Source of the DNA: an uncultured Pelagibacteraceae bacterium
Lineage (GTDB): Bacteria; Pseudomonadota; Alphaproteobacteria; Pelagibacterales; Pelagibacteraceae
Direction of reading: 5' to 3'
Length of the DNA stretch: 64,000 bases
Assembly (NCBI GenBank): GCA_902588255.1
Contig: CACIOK010000001.1
Span: 43,141 to 107,140, forward strand
Both the position numbers and the translations under genes were made by a program. Under the pieces are notes generated by a model, which saw only the letters and a list, made by a program, of their open reading frames with translations, was not told the origin of the DNA and made no database searches. This document shows positions 1 through 9,909 of the stretch, piece after piece (position 1 is the first letter of the stretch; every line of letters starts with the position of its first letter).

Positions 1-400
1 ACATATTCAACAGAGCTACATCAGTTGTAAGTTTTGAAATAAATTTACCAGTATGCATTTTATCAATATACTGAGTGTCTGAATAAATTAGAGATTTAAT
101 CATATCTTTTTGAACACTTGTTTTAACTTCTTCTCCAACATTTATCATAAGTAATTTGGCGATATAAACAGACAGCCCCTTTATGGCAAAAGCAACTATG
201 ATAAAAAAAGGTATTAAATAAATTAGAGTTTTATCCTTTTCTATAAAAATTTTTTCAATAGCAGGATCTAATAAATATGCAATAGCCGAAGTACTGCCTG
301 CAACCAGGAATGAAAGTAAAATGGCTAATAAAATTTTTTTTGCATGCTTAAGTGTGTAATCTTTATAAAGTCTTTTTATGATATCGATATCTTTAAACAT
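1..400 (-). CDS. ABC transporter transmembrane/ATP-binding protein, MsbA-like (N-terminal part, runs off window)
   Basis: Reverse-strand reading from ATG at 400: MFKDIDIIKRLYKDYTLKHAKKILLAILLSFLVAGSTSAIAYLLDPAIEKIF... resembles type-I ABC exporter TM domain; open to window edge. Confidence 0.75.
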   Translation of the reverse strand, partial: MFKDIDIIKRLYKDYTLKHAKKILLAILLSFLVAGSTSAIAYLLDPAIEKIFIEKDKTLIYLIPFFIIVAFAIKGLSVYIAKLLMINVGEEVKTSVQKDMIKSLIYSDTQYIDKMHTGKFISKLTTDVALLNM

Positions 401-1265
401 TAAAAAGCTTTCCAATTAAAATATTTATAAAAATCAAAAATCCAAAAAAATTGTTACTTTTAAAAATTTTTAAACAATTATCAGTATCATTTAATCTGAA
501 TTTTTTTATTTGATAAAAAAATAAATGAAAAATAGGAACTGATAAGAAAAAATAAAAAAAATAACTAAATTTCATATATATCCCTACCGTTAGTATAGAT
601 AACATAAATATTAAATAACATATTATTAAAAATAAATTTGGATTCTTTTTAAATTTTATAGAAGTTGATTTTACACCTATTATTTCATCATCTTTTAAGT
701 CTTGATATCCATATATTGTGTCGTAACCAAGTGTCCAAAATATGGCTCCTAAATAAAATACTATAGGTATGATATCTAAATTATTTTTTACAGCTACCCA
801 GCCAAGAATTAGACCATAGTTAAATGTAATTCCTAAAAATAATTGAGGCCAATAGGTAAATCTCTTCATCAAAGGGTAAGTAAAGGCTAAAGGCATAGAT
901 CCTAAAGCAAGTAAAATTGTGTAAATATTAAAATTAACTAATACTAGAAGAGCTAGCAAACATAGCATTGCAGTATATACCAAGGCTAATCTTATTGAGA
1001 TTTTTCCTGCAGCGATAGGTCTATTTTTGGTTCTTGAAACTTTTTTATCAAATTCTTTATCTGATATATCGTTTACTATACAGCCAGCTGATCTCATTAA
1101 AATTGATCCCAGCAAAAACAAAAATAGATAAAAAAAATAATTATCAAGATTATTTGTAAAATCAAATGCAATTGTTAGACCCCATGCGCAAGGCCAAAAT
1201 AACAGCATAAAACCTATTGGCTTTTTTAATCTTGTAAGTTCTATAAAAAGATTTAGCTGATTCAT
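393..1265 (-). CDS. ubiA: 4-hydroxybenzoate octaprenyltransferase
   Basis: UbiA family motifs (NDISDKEFDKKVSRTKNRPIAAGKIS; GYDTIYGYQDLKDDEIIGVKSTSIKF), multi-TM. Confidence 0.93.
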   Translation of the reverse strand: MNQLNLFIELTRLKKPIGFMLLFWPCAWGLTIAFDFTNNLDNYFFYLFLFLLGSILMRSAGCIVNDISDKEFDKKVSRTKNRPIAAGKISIRLALVYTAMLCLLALLVLVNFNIYTILLALGSMPLAFTYPLMKRFTYWPQLFLGITFNYGLILGWVAVKNNLDIIPIVFYLGAIFWTLGYDTIYGYQDLKDDEIIGVKSTSIKFKKNPNLFLIICYLIFMLSILTVGIYMKFSYFFYFFLSVPIFHLFFYQIKKFRLNDTDNCLKIFKSNNFFGFLIFINILIGKLFNV

Positions 1266-1308
1266 TAAATTTTACTTGTAAATAGCAAAGGCTAGATTCA
1301 TAATCAAA

Positions 1309-1722
1309 TTGATTCGTATGAATATAGATTATACCGTAACAGCTTTAATGTTTCCTGCTATACCATTGCTAATGAGCGTCTATAGCAACAGGTTTCACAC
1401 TCTTAGTAAATTAATAAGAGAGCTTCATGATGAACATGTTTATGAAAAGCATATACCCCCAGAATGGAAAAAACAGTTTATAAACCTTAGTAGCAGAATA
1501 TCAATTCTTAGATGGACAATAATGTTCGCTGCATTTGGTTTCTTATTCAATATGCTTACGGTCTTTGCTCTTTATCTTGATGAAGTATTTATAGCGAGAG
1601 TCATATTTGGATCATGCTGTTTATCTATGATAATTTCAATAATATTTTTTATCAGGGAAATTCAAACCTCAACTAATGCACTTAATTTGCATATGTCTGA
1701 CATGGATGTTAAAATAGATTAA
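1309..1722 (+). CDS. DUF2721-type membrane protein
   Basis: 137 aa, ALMFPAIPLLMSVYSNRFHTLSKLIREL N-terminus and TM segments typical of DUF2721 family. Confidence 0.65.
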   Translation: MIRMNIDYTVTALMFPAIPLLMSVYSNRFHTLSKLIRELHDEHVYEKHIPPEWKKQFINLSSRISILRWTIMFAAFGFLFNMLTVFALYLDEVFIARVIFGSCCLSMIISIIFFIREIQTSTNALNLHMSDMDVKID

Positions 1723-2693
1723 TTTGGAACTATAATTGCTGGTCCTAAAATTTTTCGAGACTCTAAATCTTTATGAGCCTCAACAACATTATCTAAGCTA
1801 TATTTTTTAAAAATTTCAATTTTAATTTTACCAGTTTCAATTTTTTCAAATAATAATTTTGCACCTTCTTCAATTTGTTTCTTTGTTCCTAAATAATGTT
1901 GCATTGAAGGTCGAACAAGATACAAGCCTTTTGGTTGAAGTAGCTTGGGAACATTTACATCAGATAAAGGTCCAGAAGCATTTCCAAAAGATACCATCAT
2001 ACCTCTTATCTCTAAGCAGTTTAATGATCCTTCAAACGTATTTTTCCCAACTCCATCATAAACAACAGGAACACCTTTTTCAGCTGTAATTTCTAAAACT
2101 TTTTTTGAAAAATTTTCTTTGTTATAATTTATAACTTCGTCATAACCATAACTTTTTGCTTTACTTATTTTTTCGTCAGATCCTACAGTTCCTATAACTT
2201 TACATCCCAGAGATTTTGCCCATTGACCAAATATTTGACCAACGCCACCTGCTGCTGCATGAAACAGTATAGTTTGACCTGATTTGACCGGATAAGTTTT
2301 GTGTAATAAATAAAAAGTTGTTAAGCCTTTAGTCATTAACGTTGCAGCTACTTCAAGATCAATACCATCAGGAACTTTTACGATATTTTTAGTTGGATAA
2401 TTTCTATGTGTTGAGTAAGCCCCAAGAGGCATTCCTGCGTAAGAAACTTTATCACCAACTTTAAATTCTTTTACATTTGATCCAATTTCTTTAATTATTC
2501 CTGCACCTTCAGCTCCAATTCCAGATGGAAGTTTTAAAGGATAAAGTCCCGATCTATGATAAGTGTCAATATAATTTAGGCCTATAGCCTTATGTTCTAT
2601 CGTAACTTCATCTTCTTTAGGTTTGCTAAGTTTTATGTCTTTTATTTCTAGTACTTCTGGACCACCATTTTTTGAAATTTGGATAGCTTTCAT
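1719..2693 (-). CDS. NADPH:quinone oxidoreductase (zinc-independent MDR family)
   Basis: GLNYIDTYHRSGLYPLKLPSGIGAEGAGII and AAAGGVGQIFGQWAKSLG motifs of Qor-type enzymes. Confidence 0.93.
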   Translation of the reverse strand: MKAIQISKNGGPEVLEIKDIKLSKPKEDEVTIEHKAIGLNYIDTYHRSGLYPLKLPSGIGAEGAGIIKEIGSNVKEFKVGDKVSYAGMPLGAYSTHRNYPTKNIVKVPDGIDLEVAATLMTKGLTTFYLLHKTYPVKSGQTILFHAAAGGVGQIFGQWAKSLGCKVIGTVGSDEKISKAKSYGYDEVINYNKENFSKKVLEITAEKGVPVVYDGVGKNTFEGSLNCLEIRGMMVSFGNASGPLSDVNVPKLLQPKGLYLVRPSMQHYLGTKKQIEEGAKLLFEKIETGKIKIEIFKKYSLDNVVEAHKDLESRKILGPAIIVPN

Positions 2694-3526
2694 TTTACAA
2701 AAGTTCCATTATGATAATCATTAACAGCCTCAAGTATTTCTGATTTTGTATTCATAACAAACGGACCACCTCTCGCAATTTCTTCATTAATAGGTTTTCC
2801 AGAAATAAGCAAGAATTTTGAATTTAATTTACTTTTAATTTTAAGTTCTTCACCTTTAGTTAACAATATTAGAGTGGACCTTTTAACAGTATTATGTTTT
2901 TTTTCTCCAATTATTATTTCTCCATCAACAAGATAAACAAAAGAATTATGAGTAGTTGGTAGTTTAAAATGAAATTCTTTACCTTTTTTTAATTCTACAT
3001 CAAAATAGATTGGTTCTACATTGTGCTCTTTTATCGGTCCTTCAGCATTTTGAAATTTTCCTGCTATTGTTTTTACTTCTTTATCTTCATCCTTATAAAC
3101 TTTCACTTCATTAGCATTAATATAAATATAGTCAGGTTTACTCATTTTAAGTTTAGCTGGCATATTTATCCATAATTGAAACCCTTGAAGCTTTCCACCA
3201 GACATTGCTGGCATTTCAGAGTGTATTATACCACTTCCAGTTTTCATCCATTGAACGTCTCCAGCTTTCATTCTTCCTTTTGCTCCGGTACTATCCTGAT
3301 GTTCAAATTCTCCATGCAACATATAAGTTACTGTTTCAATTCCTCTGTGAGGGTGGGCAGGAAAACCACCAATATAATCATCTTTATCTTCTGATCCAAA
3401 TTCATCTAACATTAAAAAAGGATCAAAATAGTTAGGTTCAACACCAATACTTCTTTTTAATTTAACTCCAGCACCATCAGATGCCTGAATTGGATTAATA
3501 ATTCTATTTACTTCAATTTTTTTCAA
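2690..3526 (-). CDS. Pirin family protein
   Basis: FPAHPHRGIETVTYMLHGEFEHQDSTG...GDVQWMKTGSGIIHSE pirin cupin motif. Confidence 0.95.
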   Translation of the reverse strand: MKKIEVNRIINPIQASDGAGVKLKRSIGVEPNYFDPFLMLDEFGSEDKDDYIGGFPAHPHRGIETVTYMLHGEFEHQDSTGAKGRMKAGDVQWMKTGSGIIHSEMPAMSGGKLQGFQLWINMPAKLKMSKPDYIYINANEVKVYKDEDKEVKTIAGKFQNAEGPIKEHNVEPIYFDVELKKGKEFHFKLPTTHNSFVYLVDGEIIIGEKKHNTVKRSTLILLTKGEELKIKSKLNSKFLLISGKPINEEIARGGPFVMNTKSEILEAVNDYHNGTFVK

Positions 3527-3952
3527 TTATTTATTTCCTTTAATTAAAAAATATAAAGCAATTATAAAAAGAAAAATTTGTTCACTGGTAAATAGCTTTG
3601 TTGTAATGAACCAATCTCTATGAGCTAATGCAAAAGCATTAATCATAACAATAGTAATAGCTAATGCGCTTACTCTCGTCATTAGATTACCAATAGAACC
3701 TTTTATAAGGCCGCCAATAATTAAAAATAATCCAGCTCCTAATTCAGTAAGTGCAACAAACGATGCAAGAAAAGGAGAAAAACCAAAATATTCTATCAAA
3801 ACTTCTGGTGGCAATGGAAATTTACTTAACCCATGAATACTAAAAGCTATCCCAAGACCCAATCTTATTAACCAAGGAGATAAAAATTGTAAGCTTGAAA
3901 AAAACTTATTTAACTTATTATCTAATTTATCCATATCTTTTTTTATCCACAT
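3527..3952 (-). CDS. DoxX family membrane protein
   Basis: RLGLGIAFSIHGLSKF...ELGAGLFLIIGGL DoxX-like TM pattern. Confidence 0.85.
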   Translation of the reverse strand: MWIKKDMDKLDNKLNKFFSSLQFLSPWLIRLGLGIAFSIHGLSKFPLPPEVLIEYFGFSPFLASFVALTELGAGLFLIIGGLIKGSIGNLMTRVSALAITIVMINAFALAHRDWFITTKLFTSEQIFLFIIALYFLIKGNK

Positions 3953-4134
3953 CTATTACAACGAATTGTTGCAAACATTTCATCCCACTCAGAATCTTTT
4001 TCTTCAACATAATCAAGAAGACATCTGAGAGCCTTAGATTTGTCTGGCAAATCGTATTTTTCCACTATTTGATCAAGCAATTTTTTTGAGTCTGAATTTA
4101 TCTCAAAAGAAACATCTATTTTATCACCAGCCAT
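3943..4134 (-). CDS. Small ribbon-helix-helix-like protein with C-terminal CNRC motif
   Basis: 63 aa; N-terminal strand plus two predicted helices; good SD (ggagaaaat) and promoter upstream. Confidence 0.6.
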   Translation of the reverse strand: MAGDKIDVSFEINSDSKKLLDQIVEKYDLPDKSKALRCLLDYVEEKDSEWDEMFATIRCNRCG

Positions 4135-4166
4135 TATTTTCTCCTTTAATTAATTTAATAAACTCT

Positions 4167-4196
4167 ATTATATTTAAATTTTTTTACACATGCCAA
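4167..4196 (-). promoter_or_regulatory. Sigma70-like promoter for the RHH-DoxX-pirin-qor operon
   Basis: On minus strand TTGGCA-N18-TATAAT upstream of ATG at 4134. Confidence 0.6.
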
Positions 4197-4209
4197 AAGA
4201 GCGCTACTA

Positions 4210-4872
4210 TTAGACAATATCAAGTAATTGATTTAAGTTTTTAACTTCATCTTTAGGCTTGTAGTCAAGATTATCAAAAATACTATTATTTCTGTTTACC
4301 CAAATAGAACTATAACCATAATTTCCTCCACCAGAAATATCCCACGTATTTGCACTTAAAAATACAACCTCTTCTTTTTGTATTTTATATTTTTTAATTG
4401 GCATGTCATAAACTTTTGCGTCTGGCTTATAAATTCCAACTTCTTCAATCGAAAAAATATCATCAAATATATTATCCAGATTATTACTTTTGACTAATTC
4501 ATTAAGAAGAGCAGGTGTTCCATTTGAGAGAATTGCAAGTTTATAATTTTTTTCTTTCAATTTATTTAAAACATCTTTTACCTCTGGAAATGTGTTTAGA
4601 ACTTTATATAAATTTAAAAGTTCATTTTTCATTGCTTTATCTATTTTAAATGTATTCATTGATTTTTCTAAACTATCCTCAGTAACTTGCCAAAAGTCTT
4701 TATGTCTTTTCATTAAACTTCTAAGCCAAGTATATTCTAATTGAGTAGTTCGCCAGAAATTTGCAAAACCTTCCCACTTATCACCAATTTTGTCTTTACA
4801 TTTTTCTGCAGCGGAATTTACATCAAATAATGTTCCGTAAGCGTCAAAAATTATTGCTTTAACATTTTTCAT
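4210..4872 (-). CDS. (S)-2-haloacid dehalogenase type II (HAD superfamily)
   Basis: DAYGTLFDV, WRTTQLEYTWLRSLM, SNGTP, YKPDAKVYDM, SANTWDISGGGNYG motifs. Confidence 0.9.
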   Translation of the reverse strand: MKNVKAIIFDAYGTLFDVNSAAEKCKDKIGDKWEGFANFWRTTQLEYTWLRSLMKRHKDFWQVTEDSLEKSMNTFKIDKAMKNELLNLYKVLNTFPEVKDVLNKLKEKNYKLAILSNGTPALLNELVKSNNLDNIFDDIFSIEEVGIYKPDAKVYDMPIKKYKIQKEEVVFLSANTWDISGGGNYGYSSIWVNRNNSIFDNLDYKPKDEVKNLNQLLDIV

Positions 4873-4889
4873 AAATTAATCTAAGAATT

Positions 4890-5600
4890 ATGAGCAATAT
4901 TAGATTATTTTTTCCAAAAAGTTTATCACTTAATTTAACTTCAAAGCTAGATAAACCACAATCTCACTATATTAGTAAAGTTATGAGAATTAAATCAAAT
5001 GAGGTTTTTTCTTTATTTAATAAGAGTGGAGAGTGGGAAGCAAAAATAAGTGAAATTTCAAAAGGAATAGTAGAATTTAATATTACTAAACAGCTAAGAC
5101 AAACCAAAAATAGTAAAGAAATATGGTTAGCTTTTTCACCAATTAAATCTAACTATTTTAATTTTATGATACAAAAGGCAACAGAATTAGGAGTGACCAA
5201 GTTTATACCAATTATTTTTGAGAGATCAGTCGTTAGAAAAATTAACAGCAATAGAATAGAAAAAATTATTATAGAGGCCTGTGAACAGTCAAATCGTATT
5301 GATATTCCCATGTTAGAAAAGTGTCAAAACCTAAAGAATTTTTTAGGAAAAAATAGTGCAAAAATAGAATTAATATTTACTGATCTAAATACTGAAAATA
5401 AAAAATTACACATAAAAAAACAAATAGATAAACCTATTTGTATTATTGTTGGACCCGAAGGAGATTTTTCTGAAAAAGAAAGAAAAGAGATTTTATCTTT
5501 TGAAGGTGTTAATAAAATTAAAATTAATGAAAATATTCTAAGATCAGAAACAGCAGTTATTTCAGCTTTATCAATCGTTAATTACGCTTATAATTTATAA
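4890..5600 (+). CDS. rsmE: 16S rRNA m3U1498 methyltransferase
   Basis: C-terminal IIVGPEGDFSEKERKEI...LRSETAVISALSIV SPOUT motif. Confidence 0.92.
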   Translation: MSNIRLFFPKSLSLNLTSKLDKPQSHYISKVMRIKSNEVFSLFNKSGEWEAKISEISKGIVEFNITKQLRQTKNSKEIWLAFSPIKSNYFNFMIQKATELGVTKFIPIIFERSVVRKINSNRIEKIIIEACEQSNRIDIPMLEKCQNLKNFLGKNSAKIELIFTDLNTENKKLHIKKQIDKPICIIVGPEGDFSEKERKEILSFEGVNKIKINENILRSETAVISALSIVNYAYNL

Positions 5601-6179
5601 ATATTTTTTAATTATTTTTAAAGATTTTTTAATATCATCTCGATGAGATATTCTAGCAACATATTTTCCATCTTTGAGCAATATAACAGGAGAACTATGG
5701 TCTATGTTATATTCACCATTTTCTGTAAATACTTTTTGGCTCATGATCCCCCAAGACTTGTAAAGTAAAAATATTTTTTCTTTTTCTCCAGTAATTCCTA
5801 CAAAATTATTTTCATAAGAACTTAAATAATCTTTAATAACCTCGGGTGTATCTCTTTCTGGATCAACACTAACAAAAAATAATTTTATTTGTTCTTTATC
5901 TTTTTTCAACTTATCTAAAACAATATCCATTTTGTTTAACGTCATTGGGCAAACATCTGGACAATTTGTGAATCCAAAAAAAATTGCCGTTAAGGGTCCA
6001 TTGAATGACTTTTCATTGATGACATTATTATTCATATCTTTGAGAGAAAATTCTGAACCTTTAAAAGATGCGACATAATCATCTTTTTTAGACTGTGTTG
6101 ACAAGAAGATAGGAAGCATGACAAATATAAAGATTACCAAGCAACCGCAGATTACAATTATAGATGTTTTTATTTTCAT
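5595..6179 (-). CDS. SCO1/SenC/PrrC copper chaperone
   Basis: GFTNCPDVCPMTL CxxxC motif, FVSVDPERDTPEVIKDYL. Confidence 0.95.
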   Translation of the reverse strand: MKIKTSIIVICGCLVIFIFVMLPIFLSTQSKKDDYVASFKGSEFSLKDMNNNVINEKSFNGPLTAIFFGFTNCPDVCPMTLNKMDIVLDKLKKDKEQIKLFFVSVDPERDTPEVIKDYLSSYENNFVGITGEKEKIFLLYKSWGIMSQKVFTENGEYNIDHSSPVILLKDGKYVARISHRDDIKKSLKIIKKYL

Positions 6180-6215
6180 TATTGATTAAATTATATTTGT
6201 GATTATATAAAATTT

Positions 6216-6896
6216 ATGAGCAACTTAATAAAGAAACTTTTTGGCACATTATTACAAAAACCTTGGGATAAAGACCAGATGGTCTTGGATACATCTCACA
6301 CAGGTAAAACTTTTGATATTTCATCACAAAAATCTGCAGTAATAATTATATTTGGTATCGCAACAGTTTTATTCAGTTTAATTTTTACCGCTTACATTTA
6401 TTCTATACCTCCAGGCCAAGACACAATGTATTTATTAAAACCAAATTTACTTTGGGCAAATACTATAATTCTTTTTTTTGTAGCATATTTTTTTAGTAGA
6501 ATTACTAAAGATTTAGAAAAAAAAGAAACTTCAAAAATTAAAAAAAATCTAATAATTGTTGGAGGGCTAAGTTATATATTTCTTTTTGGACAATTGATTT
6601 TTTGGACACAATTAATGAAAAGTGGAAACTATGTAACAACTAATACCTATTTCTCATCTTTTTATATATTTACAGCAATTCACGGATTACATCTTTTAGG
6701 TGGATTATTTTTTTGGGGAAAAGTTTCTTCTAGAGTTCTTAAATTAGAACAAAATAAAATCTTAGACGAGGAAAAAAATATTTCAGCACTCTCTTGGTAT
6801 TGGACCTTTTTACTAATTGTATGGCTAGGTTTTTTTCTTATGATTTATGTTTTTAATGATACATTTATAGATTGGTGTAAATCATTAGTTTCTTAA
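6216..6896 (+). CDS. Cytochrome c oxidase subunit III-like protein (second copy)
   Basis: AIHGLHLLGGLFFWGKV ... SWYWTFLLIVWLGFFLMIY heme-copper oxidase subunit III signature. Confidence 0.8.
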   Translation: MSNLIKKLFGTLLQKPWDKDQMVLDTSHTGKTFDISSQKSAVIIIFGIATVLFSLIFTAYIYSIPPGQDTMYLLKPNLLWANTIILFFVAYFFSRITKDLEKKETSKIKKNLIIVGGLSYIFLFGQLIFWTQLMKSGNYVTTNTYFSSFYIFTAIHGLHLLGGLFFWGKVSSRVLKLEQNKILDEEKNISALSWYWTFLLIVWLGFFLMIYVFNDTFIDWCKSLVS

Positions 6897-6900
6897 GAGT

Positions 6901-7092
6901 TTAAAGAAATAAAACTAAAATAGCCCCAACTACAGCAATTATAATTAATAATATATTTACGGACTTTAAATATCTTTTTGTTTCAGGCTTTACTTTATCT
7001 TTTGAAAATGCTCCTGCTCCAAAAGATATTACAAAGAAGAAAAGTAAAACTAAAACGAGTATTGTTATTAATATTCCAATTTTGCTAAGCAT
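6901..7092 (-). CDS. Small two-TM membrane protein
   Basis: 63 aa ORF with two hydrophobic segments in an otherwise empty gap. Confidence 0.5.
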   Translation of the reverse strand: MLSKIGILITILVLVLLFFFVISFGAGAFSKDKVKPETKRYLKSVNILLIIIAVVGAILVLFL

Positions 7093-7130
7093 ATTATTGT
7101 TGATTATATTAGTTTATTTCAATAATTTTC

Positions 7131-7160
7131 ATGACATTTTGTCATAGGTAATTATATAAT
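7131..7160 (+). promoter_or_regulatory. Candidate cox operon promoter with embedded palindrome
   Basis: ATGACA-N18-TATAAT; the -35 is one arm of ATGACA-ttt-TGTCAT (7131-7145); 21 nt before coxB ATG. Confidence 0.55.
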
Positions 7161-7181
7161 ATTTATTCTATATAAACGTAT

Positions 7182-8024
7182 ATGCATCCAGGTATTATAT
7201 TTTTTTTGGTTATTCTAGGGTCAGTATTATTTCATATTTTCACCCCTTGGTATTGGACAGACGTTGCTTCCAACTGGGGAGGAATGGACGATACTATAAC
7301 TTTAACATTTTGGATTGGAGGAGGTGTTTTTATAGCTGTATGCCTTTTCATGGTTTACTGTGTTTTTAAGTTTTCTTATAAAGAAGAGAGAAGAGCGGAG
7401 TATAAACCTGAAGATAAAAGATTAGAAAAAATACTTACATGGGCGACTACAATAGGTGTTGTAGCTTTATTAGCTCCGGGACTGGTGATCTGGAATAATT
7501 ATGTTAACGTTCCTAAGAATGCAATTGAAGTTGATGTAATGGCTTGGCAGTGGGGATGGCAATATAGACTTCCAGGAAAAGATGGAAAATTAGGTACAAC
7601 CCAAATAGTTAACATAAATGATGATAATCCTTTTGGAATTAACTCAGACGATCCTTATGGAAAAGATGATGTAATGATACAAAGCGATGTTTTAAATCTT
7701 CAAAATGATAAACCAGTTAAAATATTACTAAGATCAGTTGATGTTCTTCACAATTGGTATGTTCCTCAATTTAGAGCAAAGATGGATGCAGTTCCAGGAA
7801 TTGTAACTTATTACTGGTTCGAACCTAATAAAGTAGGAGAGTATGAAGTTTTGTGTGTTGAATATTGCGGTGTAGGACATTATGCAATGAGAGGTGGAGT
7901 TATCGTTCAGGATGAAAAAGATTATAAAAACTGGCTTGGACAGCAAGAAACTTATTCGGATTTAATAGCAAAACAGGAAAATAAAGAAATTAACAAAAAA
8001 CAATTAGCAAAAAAAACTGATTAA
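7182..8024 (+). CDS. coxB: Cytochrome c oxidase subunit II
   Basis: CuA motif CVEYCGVGHYAM and WQWGWQY. Confidence 0.97.
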   Translation: MHPGIIFFLVILGSVLFHIFTPWYWTDVASNWGGMDDTITLTFWIGGGVFIAVCLFMVYCVFKFSYKEERRAEYKPEDKRLEKILTWATTIGVVALLAPGLVIWNNYVNVPKNAIEVDVMAWQWGWQYRLPGKDGKLGTTQIVNINDDNPFGINSDDPYGKDDVMIQSDVLNLQNDKPVKILLRSVDVLHNWYVPQFRAKMDAVPGIVTYYWFEPNKVGEYEVLCVEYCGVGHYAMRGGVIVQDEKDYKNWLGQQETYSDLIAKQENKEINKKQLAKKTD

Positions 8025-8058
8025 ATGATAAACATATTAATATATATAAAGGAAAAAA

Positions 8059-9897
8059 ATGTCAGAAGAATTTAACGATAATAAAACAATTCACGCTCAA
8101 TCTTCAGAAACTATTTCCGGTGGTGGTTCTAGTGCTGCACCAGATATAGATTATGTAAGACCTGCTGAAGTAGAAGAGCAAGATTTGTATCATGGACACA
8201 GTTTTATTACTAAATGGGTTTTCTGTCAGGACGCTAAGGTTATAGGTGTACAATATTTTCTTCTAGCAACATTTACTGGAATAGTTGGCCTTATTCTTTC
8301 ATGGTTAATGCGTTTACAATTAGGGTTTCCAGGAGCAGCCGGTTTTATGACTGCAGAGCACTACTATCAGTTTGTTACCATGCATGGAATGATAATGGTG
8401 GTTTATTTTTTAACCGCACTTTTTCTTGGAGGCTTTGGAAATTACTTAATTCCACTAATGGTTGGAGCTAGAGATATGGTCTTTCCTTATCTTAACATGG
8501 TCAGTTTTTGGATGTTTTTTATTGCTGTTGGAGTTTTAATGGCAAGCTTTTTTGTTCCAGGTGGACCAACTGGAGCTGGATGGACACTTTATCCTCCACA
8601 AACTATTTTAGAAGGAACTCCAGGATCTGGAGCGGGAATATTACTAATGTGTTTATCATTAATTTTATTTGTAGCTGGATTTACTATGGGAGGACTAAAC
8701 TACTTAATTACTATCTTACAAGCACGTACTAGGGGCATGACATTAATGAGGATGCCTTTGACAGTTTGGGGTATTTTTACAGCAACTGTTCTAGCGATGC
8801 TAGCTTTCCCAGCCTTATTAGTAGGCGCTCTAATGATGAGCTTAGATAAAGTTCTTGGGACAAGTTTTTTTATGCCAACGATATTAAAAGCTGGTGAAGT
8901 ATTAGAATATGGCGGAGGAAGTCCAATTCTTTTTCAACACTTGTTTTGGTTTTTTGGGCATCCAGAAGTTTATATTGTTGCATTACCTGCTTTTGGAATA
9001 GTTTCAGATTTAATTTCTGTTCATTCTAGAAAAAATATATTTGGCTATAGAATGATGGTTTGGGCCATCGTTGGTATTGGAGCTTTAAGCTTTTTTGTTT
9101 GGGCTCACCATATGTATGTTAGCGGTATGAATCCATGGTTTGGTTTCTTTTTTGCAACTACAACACTTATTATAGCAGTTCCCACCGCAATGAAGGTGTA
9201 CAATTGGATTTTAACTCTTTGGAGAGGAAATATTAGAATGAATACCGTTATGCTTTGGTGTCTTGGTTTTATCGTTACATTTGTAAACGGAGGTATTACA
9301 GGTATTTTCTTAGGGAATGTTTCTGTTGATGTACCATTATCAGATACATATTTTGTTATCGCACACTTTCATATGGTGATGGGTATAGCACCACTTATGG
9401 TAATTATGGGAGCGGTTTACCATTGGTTTCCTTTAGTATCAGGAAGATTCTTAGATGAAAAATTAGGAAAGTGGCATTTTTGGACAACCTTTTTAGGAGC
9501 TTATTCAATATATTTCCCAATGCATTACTTAGGATTTATTGGAGTACCAAGAAGATACTTTGAAATGTATGACAGCCCATATATGACATCGGCAGTTGGA
9601 ATGAACGAATTTATAAGTCTTGCAGCTTTCCTAGTTGGAGCTGCACAATTTATATTAATTTATAACATTATAAAAACTTTGAAAACAGGGAAACGAGCAG
9701 GATCTAATCCTTGGAAAGCATGTTCGCTAGAATGGCTTACACCATCAGTTCCACCAGAACATGGAAATTGGGGCGATAGACTCCCAGTGGTTCATAGATG
9801 GTGTTACGACTACAGTGTTCCAGGAGCAAAAGAGGATTTTATAACTCAAACAACTCCTCCAAGTGAAGTTCAAAATACCGGAGTAGAAAAAACATAG
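8059..9897 (+). CDS. coxA: Cytochrome c oxidase subunit I
   Basis: HLFWFFGHPEVYIVALP, WAHHMY, AHFHMVMG motifs. Confidence 0.98.
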   Translation: MSEEFNDNKTIHAQSSETISGGGSSAAPDIDYVRPAEVEEQDLYHGHSFITKWVFCQDAKVIGVQYFLLATFTGIVGLILSWLMRLQLGFPGAAGFMTAEHYYQFVTMHGMIMVVYFLTALFLGGFGNYLIPLMVGARDMVFPYLNMVSFWMFFIAVGVLMASFFVPGGPTGAGWTLYPPQTILEGTPGSGAGILLMCLSLILFVAGFTMGGLNYLITILQARTRGMTLMRMPLTVWGIFTATVLAMLAFPALLVGALMMSLDKVLGTSFFMPTILKAGEVLEYGGGSPILFQHLFWFFGHPEVYIVALPAFGIVSDLISVHSRKNIFGYRMMVWAIVGIGALSFFVWAHHMYVSGMNPWFGFFFATTTLIIAVPTAMKVYNWILTLWRGNIRMNTVMLWCLGFIVTFVNGGITGIFLGNVSVDVPLSDTYFVIAHFHMVMGIAPLMVIMGAVYHWFPLVSGRFLDEKLGKWHFWTTFLGAYSIYFPMHYLGFIGVPRRYFEMYDSPYMTSAVGMNEFISLAAFLVGAAQFILIYNIIKTLKTGKRAGSNPWKACSLEWLTPSVPPEHGNWGDRLPVVHRWCYDYSVPGAKEDFITQTTPPSEVQNTGVEKT

Positions 9898-9909
9898 ATA
9901 ATCAATAAT

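Noticed and set aside
3176-3435. Two overlapping plus-strand ORFs inside the pirin gene
   Set aside because: Fully antisense to a well-supported pirin CDS, no family features
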